Shown one piece after another: positions 36,101 to 47,531 of a DNA stretch of 64,000 nt. The first letter of the stretch is position 1, and each line of letters starts with the position of its first letter. The stretch is from Phlyctochytrium arcticum (lineage: Eukaryota > Chytridiomycota > Chytridiomycetes > Chytridiales > Chytridiaceae), in the NCBI GenBank assembly GCA_025602905.1, contig JAHLKI010000018.1, forward strand, positions 310,001 through 374,000, read 5' to 3'. The position numbers and the translations under genes were made by a program. The notes under the pieces are model-generated. The model had not been told where the DNA came from, did not search any database, and worked only from the letters and a program-made list of their open reading frames with translations.

Positions 36101-38106
36101 GTGGCCACGCTCGAAGATTTGATATCAATCCAAGCATATGGTCTCCCGGACGTGCCACTTTTAACGTCCTCGGATGCACTTTCAGTCAACGCATCATCGT
36201 AAAACTTCCAGTCCTAAGATGTGATCAGCACGCTTCATATCCACTAGGCAGTCAACAAGGAAGTCTACTTTGGATTGCTCTCGAATAGGAAGACGTAAAG
36301 TTGTTTTGCCTTTCAATTGTACTAAAATCTTGGTCGCGGTAAAGATTCTAGCATCCCCTGCGCGTAATTTTACAGTGGGGGAGAGATTACGGTAGGAGGT
36401 TGGGAAAAAGAAAGACTGAAACAGCTTTCTAGCGGAACAAAAATATGAGGAACTGCGCTAAAATGGGCGTGTATCCCTGTGTATTTACCTCTGACGGTCA
36501 GCCCATGGACCATATGTGACTTGACTGTCTGTGACTACAACGTCTGTAGAGAGTTGAGAAGCAAAGCGATATCACAGATCAGGTCATTCTTACCAAAACC
36601 CCATTCAGGTGGCAAATCGCCATTTCCCGTCTCGTCTTCGTCCACCCTGTCCGGGTCGGATGCCGGGGCAGGACCTATTACGACTATTATATATCTTCCT
36701 TGTTTCGGATGCACATATCATAGCTGTACCTGGAACATCTGCATAGTAGCGAATCTCCAAATGAGTACAATCAAGAACATTTGTGACCTTGGCATATTCT
36801 TCGAGTCTGCGGCGCTTCAGGAGGGGTGCATTTGTAACATGATAGCGGGATAGGCCAGTCCAATGCTGCTCATCGTCTTGAAATGGCATCTGTTCTTCCA
36901 GCGGAGAGCCAAATATCATGTTGCCGGACAGCCACGCGCCAACTTTTCTGTACCATGGGCGCTTTGCACTTGTATGCGTATTAAAAATTGGTGAACGCTT
37001 ACATTTGCGTAAATTATCTGCACCTACTTTTTCGACCGCATTCTTGCCGCTTGATTCAAAACTGGCTCCCTGTAGTCGACATTTGTCATGATTGTAAGCT
37101 GCACCTTTCTGAACGACAGGTTCAGGATCGTCCGGTAAAAGTCAAAAACAGACCGAGCCTGCCATTGGTAAGTTATTCTCGCCCCTTGCGAAAGCATTGG
37201 TGTGTCACATACCTTCACGGCTTCGTAGATGCCAGCAGCAGTTTTGTACTTGCAAATGATGATAGATGGAATGTCTGGTTGACCAAACGTAATCGCGCCA
37301 ACAGAGGCAGCGATCTCTATCGGTAAGAACCAGCGAAAGACGGTGTCCTTACTGGTATTGCTTGGAAGGGTTTCATTGATCGGTACTACGCAGTCTCTTG
37401 TTAAGATATGCGGGCTGGAAGAAGACTGTGTTCCATACTCGATGTTTCCCGCCCTAGATTTGTAGTGCCCCCCGGGATATTGTTGTCCTGCTCATTGACA
37501 AAGACTTTCTTCAATGCCTCATAGGCAGGAGTTCGGTTGTATATGAACCATTCCAAACCATCAAGTCGGACTTTGATACGGCATGGGAGTTCCGCAGACC
37601 CTGACATGACTTTCAGTCCCATGCGACTTTCGCGGTCGAATGCACTTACCAGAAGTCTCCGATCTGACTTCGGACAGCCAATATCTGAACGTTACATGGC
37701 CACGTAGAACAGTAATGGATTCATTTCTCGAGTAATATCGCAAATTTCGAAATAACACTTTTCCGCTCAATGGCGCTAATTGGATGGACTCTACCTCCTC
37801 GCTTTAAAAAAGCCATCTCGTTTCACAAAAGTAAGACTTACCAATCTCTATATATGCTTTGTATTTCCTCCATGTGTACACGCATATTACTCGGGATACA
37901 ATTTGCCCAAGAGCTCGACTGATATAGAAGAGGTAGAACAAAGAAACAATTGCCACCACCCAGGTATACACCACAAAAGTCCAAAACTTGACTAGATCTG
38001 CAGCGTCAAGAGTCGTCTCCCACTGGCTTTCTTTGTTATTCTCACCTTTCGGGTTATCTTGGTTGAAGTTACCAAATGGAAGTGGAAATTCCGGAAAGTC
38101 AGACAT
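27191..38106 (-). CDS. CSF1: CSF1/BLTP1 bridge-like lipid-transfer protein
   Basis: Very large tube-like protein of the BLTP1 (yeast Csf1, animal KIAA1109/tweek) family. These are anchored in the ER and thought to carry bulk lipid at contact sites. Seventeen exons in transcription order: 38106-37842, 37775-37650, 37600-37439, 37385-37213, 37158-37028, 36968-36730, 36674-36594, 36543-36489, 36428-36269, 36213-35971, 35910-35637, 35584-35487, 35402-35250, 35199-35029, 34977-34827, 34779-34678, 34614-27191 (3335 aa). One N-terminal membrane segment (about 40-62) precedes the chorein-like groove start LSGKVLFRNLRYYSRNES and LDGLEWFIYNRTPAYEA. Fungal Csf1 hallmarks follow: NGDLPPEWGF, TYGPWADRQR, TLRLPIREQSKDWKFYDD, VINNPNDLNDN and LKENYLGEFNSF. 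Then come about 2475 residues of beta-rich repeats in one exon. All 16 introns fall in the first third. The stop lies 100 bp from the convergent Pil1-like stop. Confidence 0.93.
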
Positions 38107-38348
38107 CTTGTCCGTTGTGAGAATAACCTGTTCTCATTGCCCCAACGTAGTAAATCAGAATCAAGTACTGTACAGTTGGAGGTCTGGTTGGAGGTGTTCG
38201 TAAAGACTGACTAAAGCGACATTTCTCTTAGTCTACCATCATCACAGGACGTCGCTGTCCGAGCGTGACGGAGTTCTGGACCTGGTTCTGGACGGAGTTT
38301 GGCGACCTTGCAACTTTCGTTCCTAAAATCTTTTTGTGGTGCAAAAAT
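38107..38348. promoter_or_regulatory. Bidirectional promoter between CSF1 and Nse4
   Basis: Only 242 bp separate the divergent start codons, so both promoters and both 5'UTRs must fit here. No TATA box or palindrome stands out. The Nse4 frame is open from 38265, but the first ATG is at 38349. Confidence 0.55.
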
Positions 38349-39692
38349 ATGCTCACCGCACTGAAAGATCCCAAAAACAACAGAGACGAAGAGGACGCCG
38401 ACCTGTCGCAACCCGGTACTCAAGGCGGAGTAGAAGCTTCACAACCGAAAAACTTTGGAACACAACAGGAGCTTTCAGAACGACGACGAGTCCGAGCGGG
38501 TTATAGAGATCTTCTATCCCGGACGGAAGGTACTTGAACTCTTTCGGCAGATGGGCACCTTTGTCTTAACACTTTCTATTCCAGAGAACAAAGAGGATGT
38601 AAACCCGACAGAGCTCCTGGCCACTATCAAACGGGCCAACTCTTTATTTCGGGATGGTATGTTTATACTCGCAAGATTGGTGAAGGTTCCAGCTAAACAT
38701 GCCATTTCAGTATACACCACGCATGAGGCGACTCTGGACTCTCGATTGCTGGTAACTGCGGCCGAATTGGCCGTGCAGCAAGCACAAAGGATGCGCCTGG
38801 ATGGTGGCAGTTTCAACATCGACGATTGGTTGAGTAAGGTAGCGGGACGACTCACTACCCACCAACCAGCTGAGCAAGAGGACCCGACCGACGCTTCCGC
38901 AAATGTACTGAACTGGAGCGAGTTTGGGGATGCTGCGTCAACGGCCCTTCTGCGCGCACCAACCACGGATTTCATGTAAGTCCCACCGTCGCTGTGTGCG
39001 TCACAAATCGACTTAATGTTGTTTTTAGGCTTGGGCCACTGGCTGTGGAGGTACGTGTGAGGGCACAAGCCAAGCGGGGGGCGAGATTGGTGGTCAATAA
39101 GGAGGACCTTCGAAAACCGCAGGAGGTATGTTCCAAACGCCCATTGTAAATAGCATGACATGTAACTCATAATTAAGTTTAGCTTAAAGAAGATGATTTC
39201 AAGAAGCAAGAGAATGAGACAACAACTCTTGTTTTGATCATTAGTAAGAGACTTGAAGAAGTCGGAGTTGTGCCATTCTTCGAGTTTGTGCTGCACCCAA
39301 CATCGTTTGCCCAATCAGTCGAGAATATGTTTTACGTTAGTTTCATGATTCGCGACGGCACGGCCGTGCTCGGGGAAGATGAAGGGGAATTATTGATAGG
39401 TATTTGATCATTGGGCATGTCATTCATGGTGATATACGCTAACAATAACGCTTACAGGTAAAACCCAACCGGAGGAACAGAGAGATTTCCAAAACAATAA
39501 CGCGGCACGCAAGCAGGCGGTGATGGATCTTGACCAGGCAACGTGGCGGGTAAGCAGTGTACTGAAAAATATAACTGAACAAATCTAAGTTTTATGCAGG
39601 GATTTGTTGAAGCGTACGATATCAAGGAACCCTGTATACCCAACCGCGAAACTTCTTTACAAGCTGCAGCATCCGGGAAGTGGTATGGTTAA
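38349..39692 (+). CDS. NSE4: Nse4 kleisin of the SMC5/6 complex
   Basis: Kleisin subunit bridging the heads of Smc5 and Smc6 in DNA repair and recombination. Six exons: 38349-38529, 38585-38975, 39029-39125, 39183-39399, 39458-39549, 39600-39692 (356 aa). The N-terminal helix region has RRRVRAGYRDLLSRTE and a kleisin-type TTHEATLDSRLLVTAAELA. The conserved Nse4 C-terminal winged-helix domain runs from about residue 215: LGPLAVEVRVRAQAKR, GVVPFFEFVLHPTSFAQSVE, NMFYVSFMIRDG and ATWRGFVEAYDIKEPCIPNR. Length is normal for the family. Shares a short divergent promoter with CSF1. Confidence 0.93.
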
Positions 39693-39995
39693 TGGAAAAC
39701 GGGTAAACTGAAGAAGCTCTCGACGATCGCACGATCATGTCCCAGTTTTGGGCCAAATACGGTTGCAGAACAACGTAGATGTAGGGGCCGGGCTAGGAAT
39801 CTTACCCCTAATTTATTGTAGCCCCTTCGCGGAGGAGTGCCTATTGGCATAGTCATATACGTAGAATAGGAATGCACGCTTTTGTGGCGGTGGCATGTAA
39901 AGTAAGACGAAGGATGAATACCTGAAATTCACTGAGTTGAGTATAAATTCAAATATTTTAAAACATATACAGGATGGTGAGACAGTGACTCTCGC
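39693..39995. other. Convergent intergenic region, Nse4 / p23
   Basis: About 300 bp between two convergent stop codons. No gene or RNA was recognised. It contains AT-rich sequence at 39940-39965 suited to polyadenylation signals. Confidence 0.5.
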
Positions 39996-40844
39996 TCAGG
40001 CGCTTGCATCAGTGGCAGGTTCAGTGCTTGGGGCATCTGGAGTGGAACACAAATGTTAGGAAAGAAAAACAAAGAAAATTTACAGCCATTTCAAGTCTTA
40101 CCCTCTTCTTCGTCATCAGAGTCTTGCGGCTAGAGGTGGAAGTGAGAAAAACTTAAAAGACTGTTCCAACTACCGGAACGAACAACACTTACCGCTCCTG
40201 AGAAATCCATGCCAGCCGCTCCGAAATCCATACCGTTCATACCGCCCATGCCACCCATGCCACCGAGGCCTTCCATGCCTCCCATGCCCGGCATGCCTCC
40301 CATTCCGCCCATTCCCTGGAATTGAGAGAGGTCCATGTCTCCGAAGCCGGGTGCGGCAACTTCATCGTCCTCATCCTCATCCTTCCACTTGGAGAAATCG
40401 GTTTTGAGCCAGTGGGTCTTTGTCTTTTCCTTCATGAGACGGGGCCAGTATTCTTGGCCCTTTTCCTTCTTTGCAATGACGAGGGAGATATTTCGTGCGG
40501 TCACACTTTGTTTCGATTCCTGCGATACCCCTCGTGAGTGACTGGCTCCAATTGTAAAATGAGATCTAGATGCTTTTCTTACATCGGGATTGACCTCCTT
40601 GAAGAAGGGAAAGGTGACTGCGTAGGCACCTCCTCGCGAGCGACCACTGACGCTGAGTTGCTCATTGGTCAACTCAATCTTGGGGTCCTCGACGTCAGAT
40701 AGATTGATCGTCACAAAGAGCTCGTCCGTGCGCTGAGCCCACAAAACTTCAGGGGCCAGGGTTTTGTCACTATGGGAAAGAAACATAGTGTCAGAGGGAT
40801 GCCCCAACTGTGGTCGTCTCTGCCCGCACTTACGTTGCCATCAT
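39996..40844 (-). CDS. SBA1: Hsp90 co-chaperone p23/Sba1
   Basis: CS-domain co-chaperone that stabilises the ATP-bound closed form of Hsp90. Five exons in transcription order: 40844-40834, 40769-40583, 40530-40192, 40129-40102, 40036-39996 (201 aa). The N-terminus after MMATDKTLA continues PEVLWAQRTDELFVTINLSD, then LSVSGRSRGGAYAVTFPFFK. The p23 signature is EYWPRLMKEKTKTHWLKTDF followed by SKWKDEDEDDE. The tail is a GGM-rich repeat (about 145-180), as in yeast and plant p23, and ends in an acidic Ser/Asp patch. The first coding exon is only 11 nt from the ATG used here. The frame is open upstream to an ATG at 41012, which would add 56 residues. The conserved start of the CS domain argues for the short form. 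Confidence 0.92.
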
Positions 40845-41413
40845 GATCAGATCTCTGTGTATCGATGTGGTGGAGGAGGAACGGGACACCCCACACCGTT
40901 CGAACACCCAATGCTTTCGCGACTGTGCCGCCCGGAGAAGGTCTTGGAAAATTTCGGTGCCTTGCATCTCTTGGACGACTTTCCTCACCAAATCTATGAA
41001 GTCTTCTTCCATCTTCTTCTGATATTCTTATCCCCTTGCTGTCTACTTTGATCTGATACATTCATTCTGATACTGTCTATTTCCCCAGGCAAGTTTGGGG
41101 ACCGCAAGAGATGGTACATTGAGACAAATGGGAGTCAGAAGTTTAATCAGCGAAACCAAAGAGCCGGGTTATAGTAGAGACATCAAGATCAATGTTTAAT
41201 ATGAAGGATGTATATATCGTAGTGATATCTTCGTCGTCCACCTGTCGTCCACTGTCTGAACTTGAACAAAAAATTGAAGTTGATTCTTCCTGCTCAAAAG
41301 TGGGAAACCCAGCCACATAACACCGCGTCTGTGACAAACGTGTTTTCCAGCGTTTAGAACCGTTTGCCGATGTCGACGAAACTATCCTGCCTATCCAGAG
41401 AAGTCGTACGCGG
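40845..41413. other. Divergent intergenic region, p23 / unrecognised gene
   Basis: About 570 bp. The part 40845-41012 is open in the p23 frame and may be 5'UTR or an N-terminal extension. The rest holds no recognisable gene or strong promoter motif. Confidence 0.45.
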
Positions 41414-42655
41414 ATGTACGGCGAGTCGTACAGATCCGAAAGCTCTACACGTCAACCGAGCGCAGGGTCTGCTGCTACCAGTTCTTCTCAGAACTCTCCC
41501 ATTCGAGACCAGTATGAGGTAAACCCCTCTCGAGAAAAGCAGTCCCGCTCCCGTCGCCATCGACTGCGTCCAGCTGAGCCTGACCCCGAAGATCTGGCCG
41601 ATGCAGCTGAAGACTTCTTGATGATTGTTGAACCCAGTGTGCAACGCCAGGAACCTTATTTGCGTGGATACATTGAAGCGATGTTGTCACGCTTTGCCCG
41701 TTGGCAAAACAGAGGGCGGGCAACTGCGACTTGCTTCGAAGCCGCATGCGTTGGAGGAGCACGCTATCTGCAGGAAATCAACGTAGCCGCCTCTCGAAGC
41801 ACGACTGCCTTGGATGCCGCACTTGCGAGAGCTTTGGCTGGCCTTGTAGTGGATGCGGTTGAGCCTGAAATGGCCTTTGCATGGGATGGACCTGTGCGGG
41901 AGAAGGCTGTTTCCATTGTCACTGATGAGTTTCTGGCCAAGGCAGCGCATGACAAAATCTCCGGTCCCGCTCGGCGACGCGCAATGAAGCGAAAGTCTGG
42001 ATACGACGAGCAGAGCGGATTTGGCATGGATCTACCCCAATCTCTCACTTCGAATGTGAGAAAACTCAGTTTAAACAGCGAAACAGAGTTTCCGAGACGA
42101 GATGACAGTAGAATGCATAAGGAAAGGGGCAATGCTGAAGGACTCGGACCATCTTACCCACCGATGGCCAATCGGGACAGATCTCAGCGACTTGGGTCCC
42201 ATTCACGGAAATCCAGCTACGATGAATTATTCCAGCGAAATACCGGTCCTAGGCTATTGGAAACCCGCCGACCCAGTCTTGGAGTAAACCCAACGGAATA
42301 TCGGCCAGGGTTGGGCGATTCCAACACAGGTAAATCCGCGATTGACGAAAAACGGGCCATTCCAATCCGCAAATCCAGTCGGGATGAGTCGTCCTTTAAA
42401 AATTTTTCATCTGCTCGACGCGGGTCTCGTGAAGAACATGAGAGTGATCGGCTGCGCACGCGAGCTGCATCGTCCACGGCCATCAGTCCCGAGATTGGAA
42501 GTCAGTCTCCAATTTCCCCTCGAGGATCACCCATACCCAATCGAGTGGACAGTCGATACCCAGTTTCATCGCAGCCGCTAGGGGGATTACCACAAAATAG
42601 CAGATACGAGCGAGGACCGTCCTTGAACTGGAAGGCGCCAGCTAGAAGGAAGTAA
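41414..42655 (+). CDS. Unrecognised protein with helical N-terminal half and basic Ser-rich tail
   Basis: Single open frame of 413 aa from an ATG at 41414. I do not recognise a family. Residues 1-50 are Ser/Arg-rich. Residues about 55-180 are rich in Ala, Leu and Glu and look helical (LADAAEDFLMIVEPSVQRQ, ATATCFEAACVGGARYLQEI, LDAALARALAGLVVDAVEPE). The tail is disordered and basic. It carries three related motifs, RKSGYDE, RKSSYDE and RKSSRDE, plus several SP sites that could be phosphorylated. There is no signal peptide or membrane segment. The gene reads as real because it has a long uninterrupted frame and fits snugly before the USP stop (75 bp). A small upstream exon cannot be excluded. 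Confidence 0.7.
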   Translation: MYGESYRSESSTRQPSAGSAATSSSQNSPIRDQYEVNPSREKQSRSRRHRLRPAEPDPEDLADAAEDFLMIVEPSVQRQEPYLRGYIEAMLSRFARWQNRGRATATCFEAACVGGARYLQEINVAASRSTTALDAALARALAGLVVDAVEPEMAFAWDGPVREKAVSIVTDEFLAKAAHDKISGPARRRAMKRKSGYDEQSGFGMDLPQSLTSNVRKLSLNSETEFPRRDDSRMHKERGNAEGLGPSYPPMANRDRSQRLGSHSRKSSYDELFQRNTGPRLLETRRPSLGVNPTEYRPGLGDSNTGKSAIDEKRAIPIRKSSRDESSFKNFSSARRGSREEHESDRLRTRAASSTAISPEIGSQSPISPRGSPIPNRVDSRYPVSSQPLGGLPQNSRYERGPSLNWKAPARRK

Positions 42656-42730
42656 CACTTCACCTGTAATATATTTTCATTTTTGGGTAATTTGGGCAAC
42701 GTTGTAAATACAGTTTTAAAATTTCAAGTA

Positions 42731-45700
42731 TCACACCCCGTCACTTGAAACAAAATCATGCATCAAATCCTCGATATCCGGGGCAGGTACCACATCATCC
42801 GAATTTGCATTGAACCCTGCGATTGGGCCCAGACCCTGATGAGATTTACCCACGACCTCATCTGCTGCCAAAAACTCCTCGCTTTTACTTATTAAGTCCT
42901 CAGAGCTCGGTTCAAACTGTGGATCATCCCTTTCTCCCAATGCAACGCCAACACCTGATATACGTTGGTGCATTTTCGGTTCAACTTGCACCGGTAGTTG
43001 ATCGCAAATCATTGACTGCAGTTCCCGAGTATTCAAATCCTCACTTTGTCCCGCGATCATGGTTGTCGGTGAGTTTCTGCCTGTTGGTTCTTCAAGCGAA
43101 ATGTCTGGAGACATCCAAGGAGAGTTGTTGCGGGTCGTCTGGCTTGGTGACGTAGCGGGTGATATCCATCCTCTTCCATAAGTATCTGATGGCCCGTCGC
43201 AAGATAACGGGAGATATGGAACATTTGTTGAAGGAAAAGCGGCATTGGAAAACGTGGTATCGAATGACGGTTCCCGTGCTATTGGGATACTACGCAATTT
43301 GGCCTCCTCGATCGCAGCGCTTAGATCCACTTGGTTAGCTGGGGACTTTCGCTGGTAGAACAATAGGTATGCACCGGACGACTATACATTTGTTTAGGAA
43401 GAGGGATCACTTATTATCGGGAACAAAGCCTTACATACCATAACATGCTCCTCAGTTGTCTTGCTAACATGACTGTCATCGAAAAGGTACCATTGATCAT
43501 CCAATGGGTTTTTGGCACAAGCAGTATCTGTCAGTGCATCCTGAAATTAGCAAAAATATGTCTCGATGTGACTGCTAAATACGTACAGTGACCGCCTCCT
43601 AACGCGCCATAATGATTTGAGACAGCAAATAGATCGTAAACCAATGATTGACTTTCGTCATTCTCTTCCTTGCAAGAGCCACTAGCGTCAGCTCCCAAAT
43701 TAAGACCATGTTCCATATCGTGCGCGGTATCCGGTGTATCCAATGTCATGCCGCTGGCCTCGTTTCCAGGATCGACGTAAGACTCGGGATTTGCGACGGC
43801 AGTTTTGTCCGTATTATCATCATTCTGTATACTTGTCGGGATTTCGCCCTGCTCATTTATTGAAGTAGCACTTGATCTCCATGCGCGAGCGGCCTTTTTT
43901 CCGACCACAATATCACTCAAATCCAGGTTATGCAGGGGTGCCTCCACCAACACATCGATTTTGTCAGTCATGAGACTGCGATATCCACGCCCGGCACTTG
44001 AGAAGCGCTTCAAGTGAAATACGAGAATCTGAAAGGATATTTAATAGGTCTGCGGGAAATCTCATGCTGGGTTTAAGCTCACTTCGGGTACAGTCCAAAT
44101 ATCAAGCTTCTTTTTTGTTGGACGGTGCTCTTTACATTGTGGACAATACCAACTGTTATCATCTCCCAAAACTTCTTCCTTCCGGTACTCGTCAAAACAC
44201 TCCTGCAGAGTTATTGAGTTGTTCGTTCGCAGTCCTCGAAATGACTCCTGCGTTTTTTGATTCTGGGGATTCTCTCGGCCCTGTCCAGTGACCATAAAGA
44301 AATGTTCATTTGAATAGTTCCCGTAATGGTTTCATACCTGAAACGCTTCCTCAGACAGAAAATACGCAGCCACATCTTTCTTCCATTCCATGTACATAAC
44401 AGTTCCGTCCTTCACGGCCCACGTTTTCAATTCCGTGGCATCATTGTCATTGTCGGAGTCATCTGAGCCGGACGAGCGCCTACTGTGCAATTGAGCCTTT
44501 GCCAATGACTCTACAGGTGACCGAGGAGCTCGGACATAGGAATGCGATTGTAGAGGATCCGAGTCTGACGCCTCGTCGTCTGCATCCGTAGAATCCCCAT
44601 CCTCGAAATGTGATACAGCTTCAAGATGCTTCAGGTATTTTTCTCCATTGTAAACCTCGTATTGAATTCCAAACGTCTCGTGTTTCCATCGGTTGTGGTA
44701 AAAGTCTCCGGCTACTTGTCGGGACTCCGCTTTCGGCTCAGCTACACCGACTGTGAAAAGGTCTGCAATAGGGATCTCTGCCCTTGGCATATCTTCCTGA
44801 TCCGGTGCTGGGAACGTGAAAGGTTGAGCATCCAAAGCTTCTTCAACTTCACTGACGGATCGATCTTGGCAGTATTCCTCTACCCTCATATGCCGATTTT
44901 GCAAAACGTCCAATTTTAAATGACGCCGCAAAGAGTCTAATATCACGCGATAAAGTTTGGCTCCGACAGCATGGCGGAACTCATTGGAGGTATCCGCGTG
45001 GCGGGACTTGGGAACTTGCATTTTTACAACGGAAGGTAGGGCAATCATCAACGGGATTCCAAAGGATTCTGCAGCATCCAGACGCATCGCTTGATTTCGG
45101 TGCAAGAGAAAATAAACTGGGACATGGCGCACGTTTTCCTTGATGCGCTCGTTTGGTGGTACTTCAAAGGCATCCCAGTCAGGATGTCCCAGTTCAACAA
45201 CAAAAACTTGATCACTTGGTTGTATCGCAGATGCGAATTCACTGTCATGATACAGCTTGTAAATACTGCGATTATACACTTCGACCACCTCCAATCCAAG
45301 TGTTCCTCGCTGCGCAATGTTCCACCCTAATCTTTCGCATAAGGTGTTCTTTAAAGTTCGAATCGATGCGTCCCTCGGAAGCAGCAGGCATACGGTTTCA
45401 AATCTTGCTTGATGGCCTAGGTTATCATTGTCCGGTAATTTGTTGATGGTTCCCTCCCAAGGCAGTACACTAACAGTTATCAGCATCTGACGCCTATCAG
45501 GTATTGGGACGGACAGAAACATGTATGGGTCAAATGTCACCGAGTATTTGTGACATGAGAGGCACTCTACTCGGCTTCGATACTGCCCTTGAAATAAGTC
45601 TACAATAATGGAGTCGTTTCGGAGACTGTAAATTTCCCATGCTTTCGCCGCAATCACTTCCTCGGGCTGACCGTCAAGATCCGGGGCTTCGACATATGGC

Positions 45701-47531
45701 TTGTTTTTTATCCGATTCAAATCTTCATGAAGACCATCCACAAGAAATCCCAATAACTCTTGAGAATCTTGTTGCGACAATCCGGAAAAGGTTGAATTGA
45801 AACGGCCGATCGTGCTTTTGAAACGGCGCGGCACAACGCTGGAAGGTCGGGTATCCGACGAATTCCACAATTGCAAAATCAGATCTGCGTAGGCAGCGGC
45901 AACTTCTCCTTGCATTCCCAAGGGATTATCGGGATTGAGTTCTTCGGACCACCGATTCTGGAGGAAATACTTGGTCAGCGGCCCTGTATTACTCAAACAT
46001 TGCAAAGCAGAGTTCATAAAGCAAGTGTTCCCAATATTGTTGAGACCAGTAGCACCGTAAGGCAGATCATTGAAAGAGGCCCTATCGGAATTCATAAGAG
46101 CTTGCGATGGTCTGAGCGGGGGACTTATGGGAATCCTAGCGGGGATCTCTTCAATATCTTTATATGGCAATGTCAGGGGAGTATAGGAGCCATTTCGTTT
46201 CACATTCGGCCCATCGCCAAAAGAACTCTTGCTGTTTGGTTCAGTTCTCAATGCTACGTAAGCCGGCGGCAAGCCATCGTCCACCGCTTCTGCATAGACT
46301 GGTATCGGCAACGTTGTCTGCATATCGTCATCAAGATGAACGTCGGTGGTTCTAAACGAGAAGATTCAGTCTTTGAGAACCTGTGTGAAAAGGGTAATTC
46401 TTACAAAGCGCGAGGAGCATGCCGGATTTGTACATATGCTGTGGGTCTAAAATCGTATGAATCCAGACTCGAATCGAGGTTCGTCATCAATGTTTCTCCT
46501 CGTTTGGTCACCAGCGACATTACAAAAAAATCGGGTTCCAAATCAAATTCTCTCGCCGCTAGTTCTGCCAAACGGCTGACTGACGAAGCAAGCGAAATTG
46601 TAATGGGCTTTCTAGGTGAGCTTTCATATTCCACGTAAATAATGGCCGGATACACCTCAAGCACCCGATTTCGGCCACTTGCAGTTGACTTTAAAACGGT
46701 GGGTCGGGGAAGAACATGTTGCGGCATCGAAACGCCATACCTAAGGTGTAAAAGGTGAATATGGCAGCTTTGAATGCACTCGAGGCGCGGTACCATTCAC
46801 GCAACTGCTCCCATACGGGTTTTTCGATGGCTACAAAGTCATTATTTTCCTGCAGAGCCGGTCGCAGAGTATCGCATTCCGTGGACGTAAACAAATCCGA
46901 GTTGTCAATCTTTGATGTAAAAGTTTCTTCCGGTATATGTGAAAGATCTGCCTCGCTTTCCATTAAATACTCACTCCAGCGCCGAAACCTAGAATCATTC
47001 CATTAAAATGCAAATAGCAGGATCCGTCTATGTTATGTACCAAGACATTGACAGCATGAAATAAAGAGATTTGGACTTGTGTCGAGAGCTGTCCTGAATG
47101 GCGAGCCGTAGTTTCCTTTGGTCATTTGGAGCAGCTGGCTGCGACCTTTGCATGTTGCTGGTCTCCACTCGAGTGTCATCCCCAAGGCCCGGCTTGCTAC
47201 GGATGTCCAGGCCTGCATCGATTTCAGGCCCTCCAATGGCATAGCCTTGATCAAAATCAACCGATTTTGCCTGGAGCTTGACTAGATCATCTTCCTTGTC
47301 CATTTGTGACGAGGCGAATGCCTCGCCTGTAAGACGCACGTCGTTTCGCCCAAATGATTGAAATCCTTGACTAAGAATTGGTGTGCGTGGTATATGTGGG
47401 CTGTGCTTGGGTGGTTCTGGAGAAAGCGCCTGGTTTGCGGGACGCTTCAAAGTTGTCGTGGGAATGGGTATGGCTTGGGACGCTGGCGTAGTGTTGGTGG
47501 AAGACGGCACTTGCTCGGACGGTACTCCCAT
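42731..47531 (-). CDS. Ubiquitin-specific protease, DUSP-UBL-USP (USP4/11/15, yeast Ubp12 class)
   Basis: Cysteine deubiquitinase. Eight exons in transcription order: 47531-47041, 46988-46794, 46740-46405, 46351-44338, 44280-44083, 44028-43587, 43527-43439, 43381-42731 (1471 aa). Disordered N-terminus (1-about 130). DUSP domain (about 140-260) from YFMLSMSWFRRWSEYL to QLREWYG and VLEVYP. UBL-like segment (about 265-345). Catalytic core from GLNNIGNTCFMNSALQCLSN (Cys451) to NHYGALGGGHYTACAKN (His1225) and WYLFDDSHV (Asp about 1250). Zinc-knuckle cysteines are in CLSCHK and CPQCKEH. A long insert between the palm subdomains includes a UBL-like part and acidic Ser-rich stretches, as in USP4/15. 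The tail after AYLLFYQRK is disordered. The acceptor at 43527 restores HYTACAKN; the alternative AG would break the frame. The family regulates many substrates, so none is assigned here. Confidence 0.93.

Noticed and set aside
38514..39314. 266-codon minus-strand frame opposite Nse4
   Set aside because: Antisense to three confidently assigned Nse4 exons and crosses their introns. No independent support.
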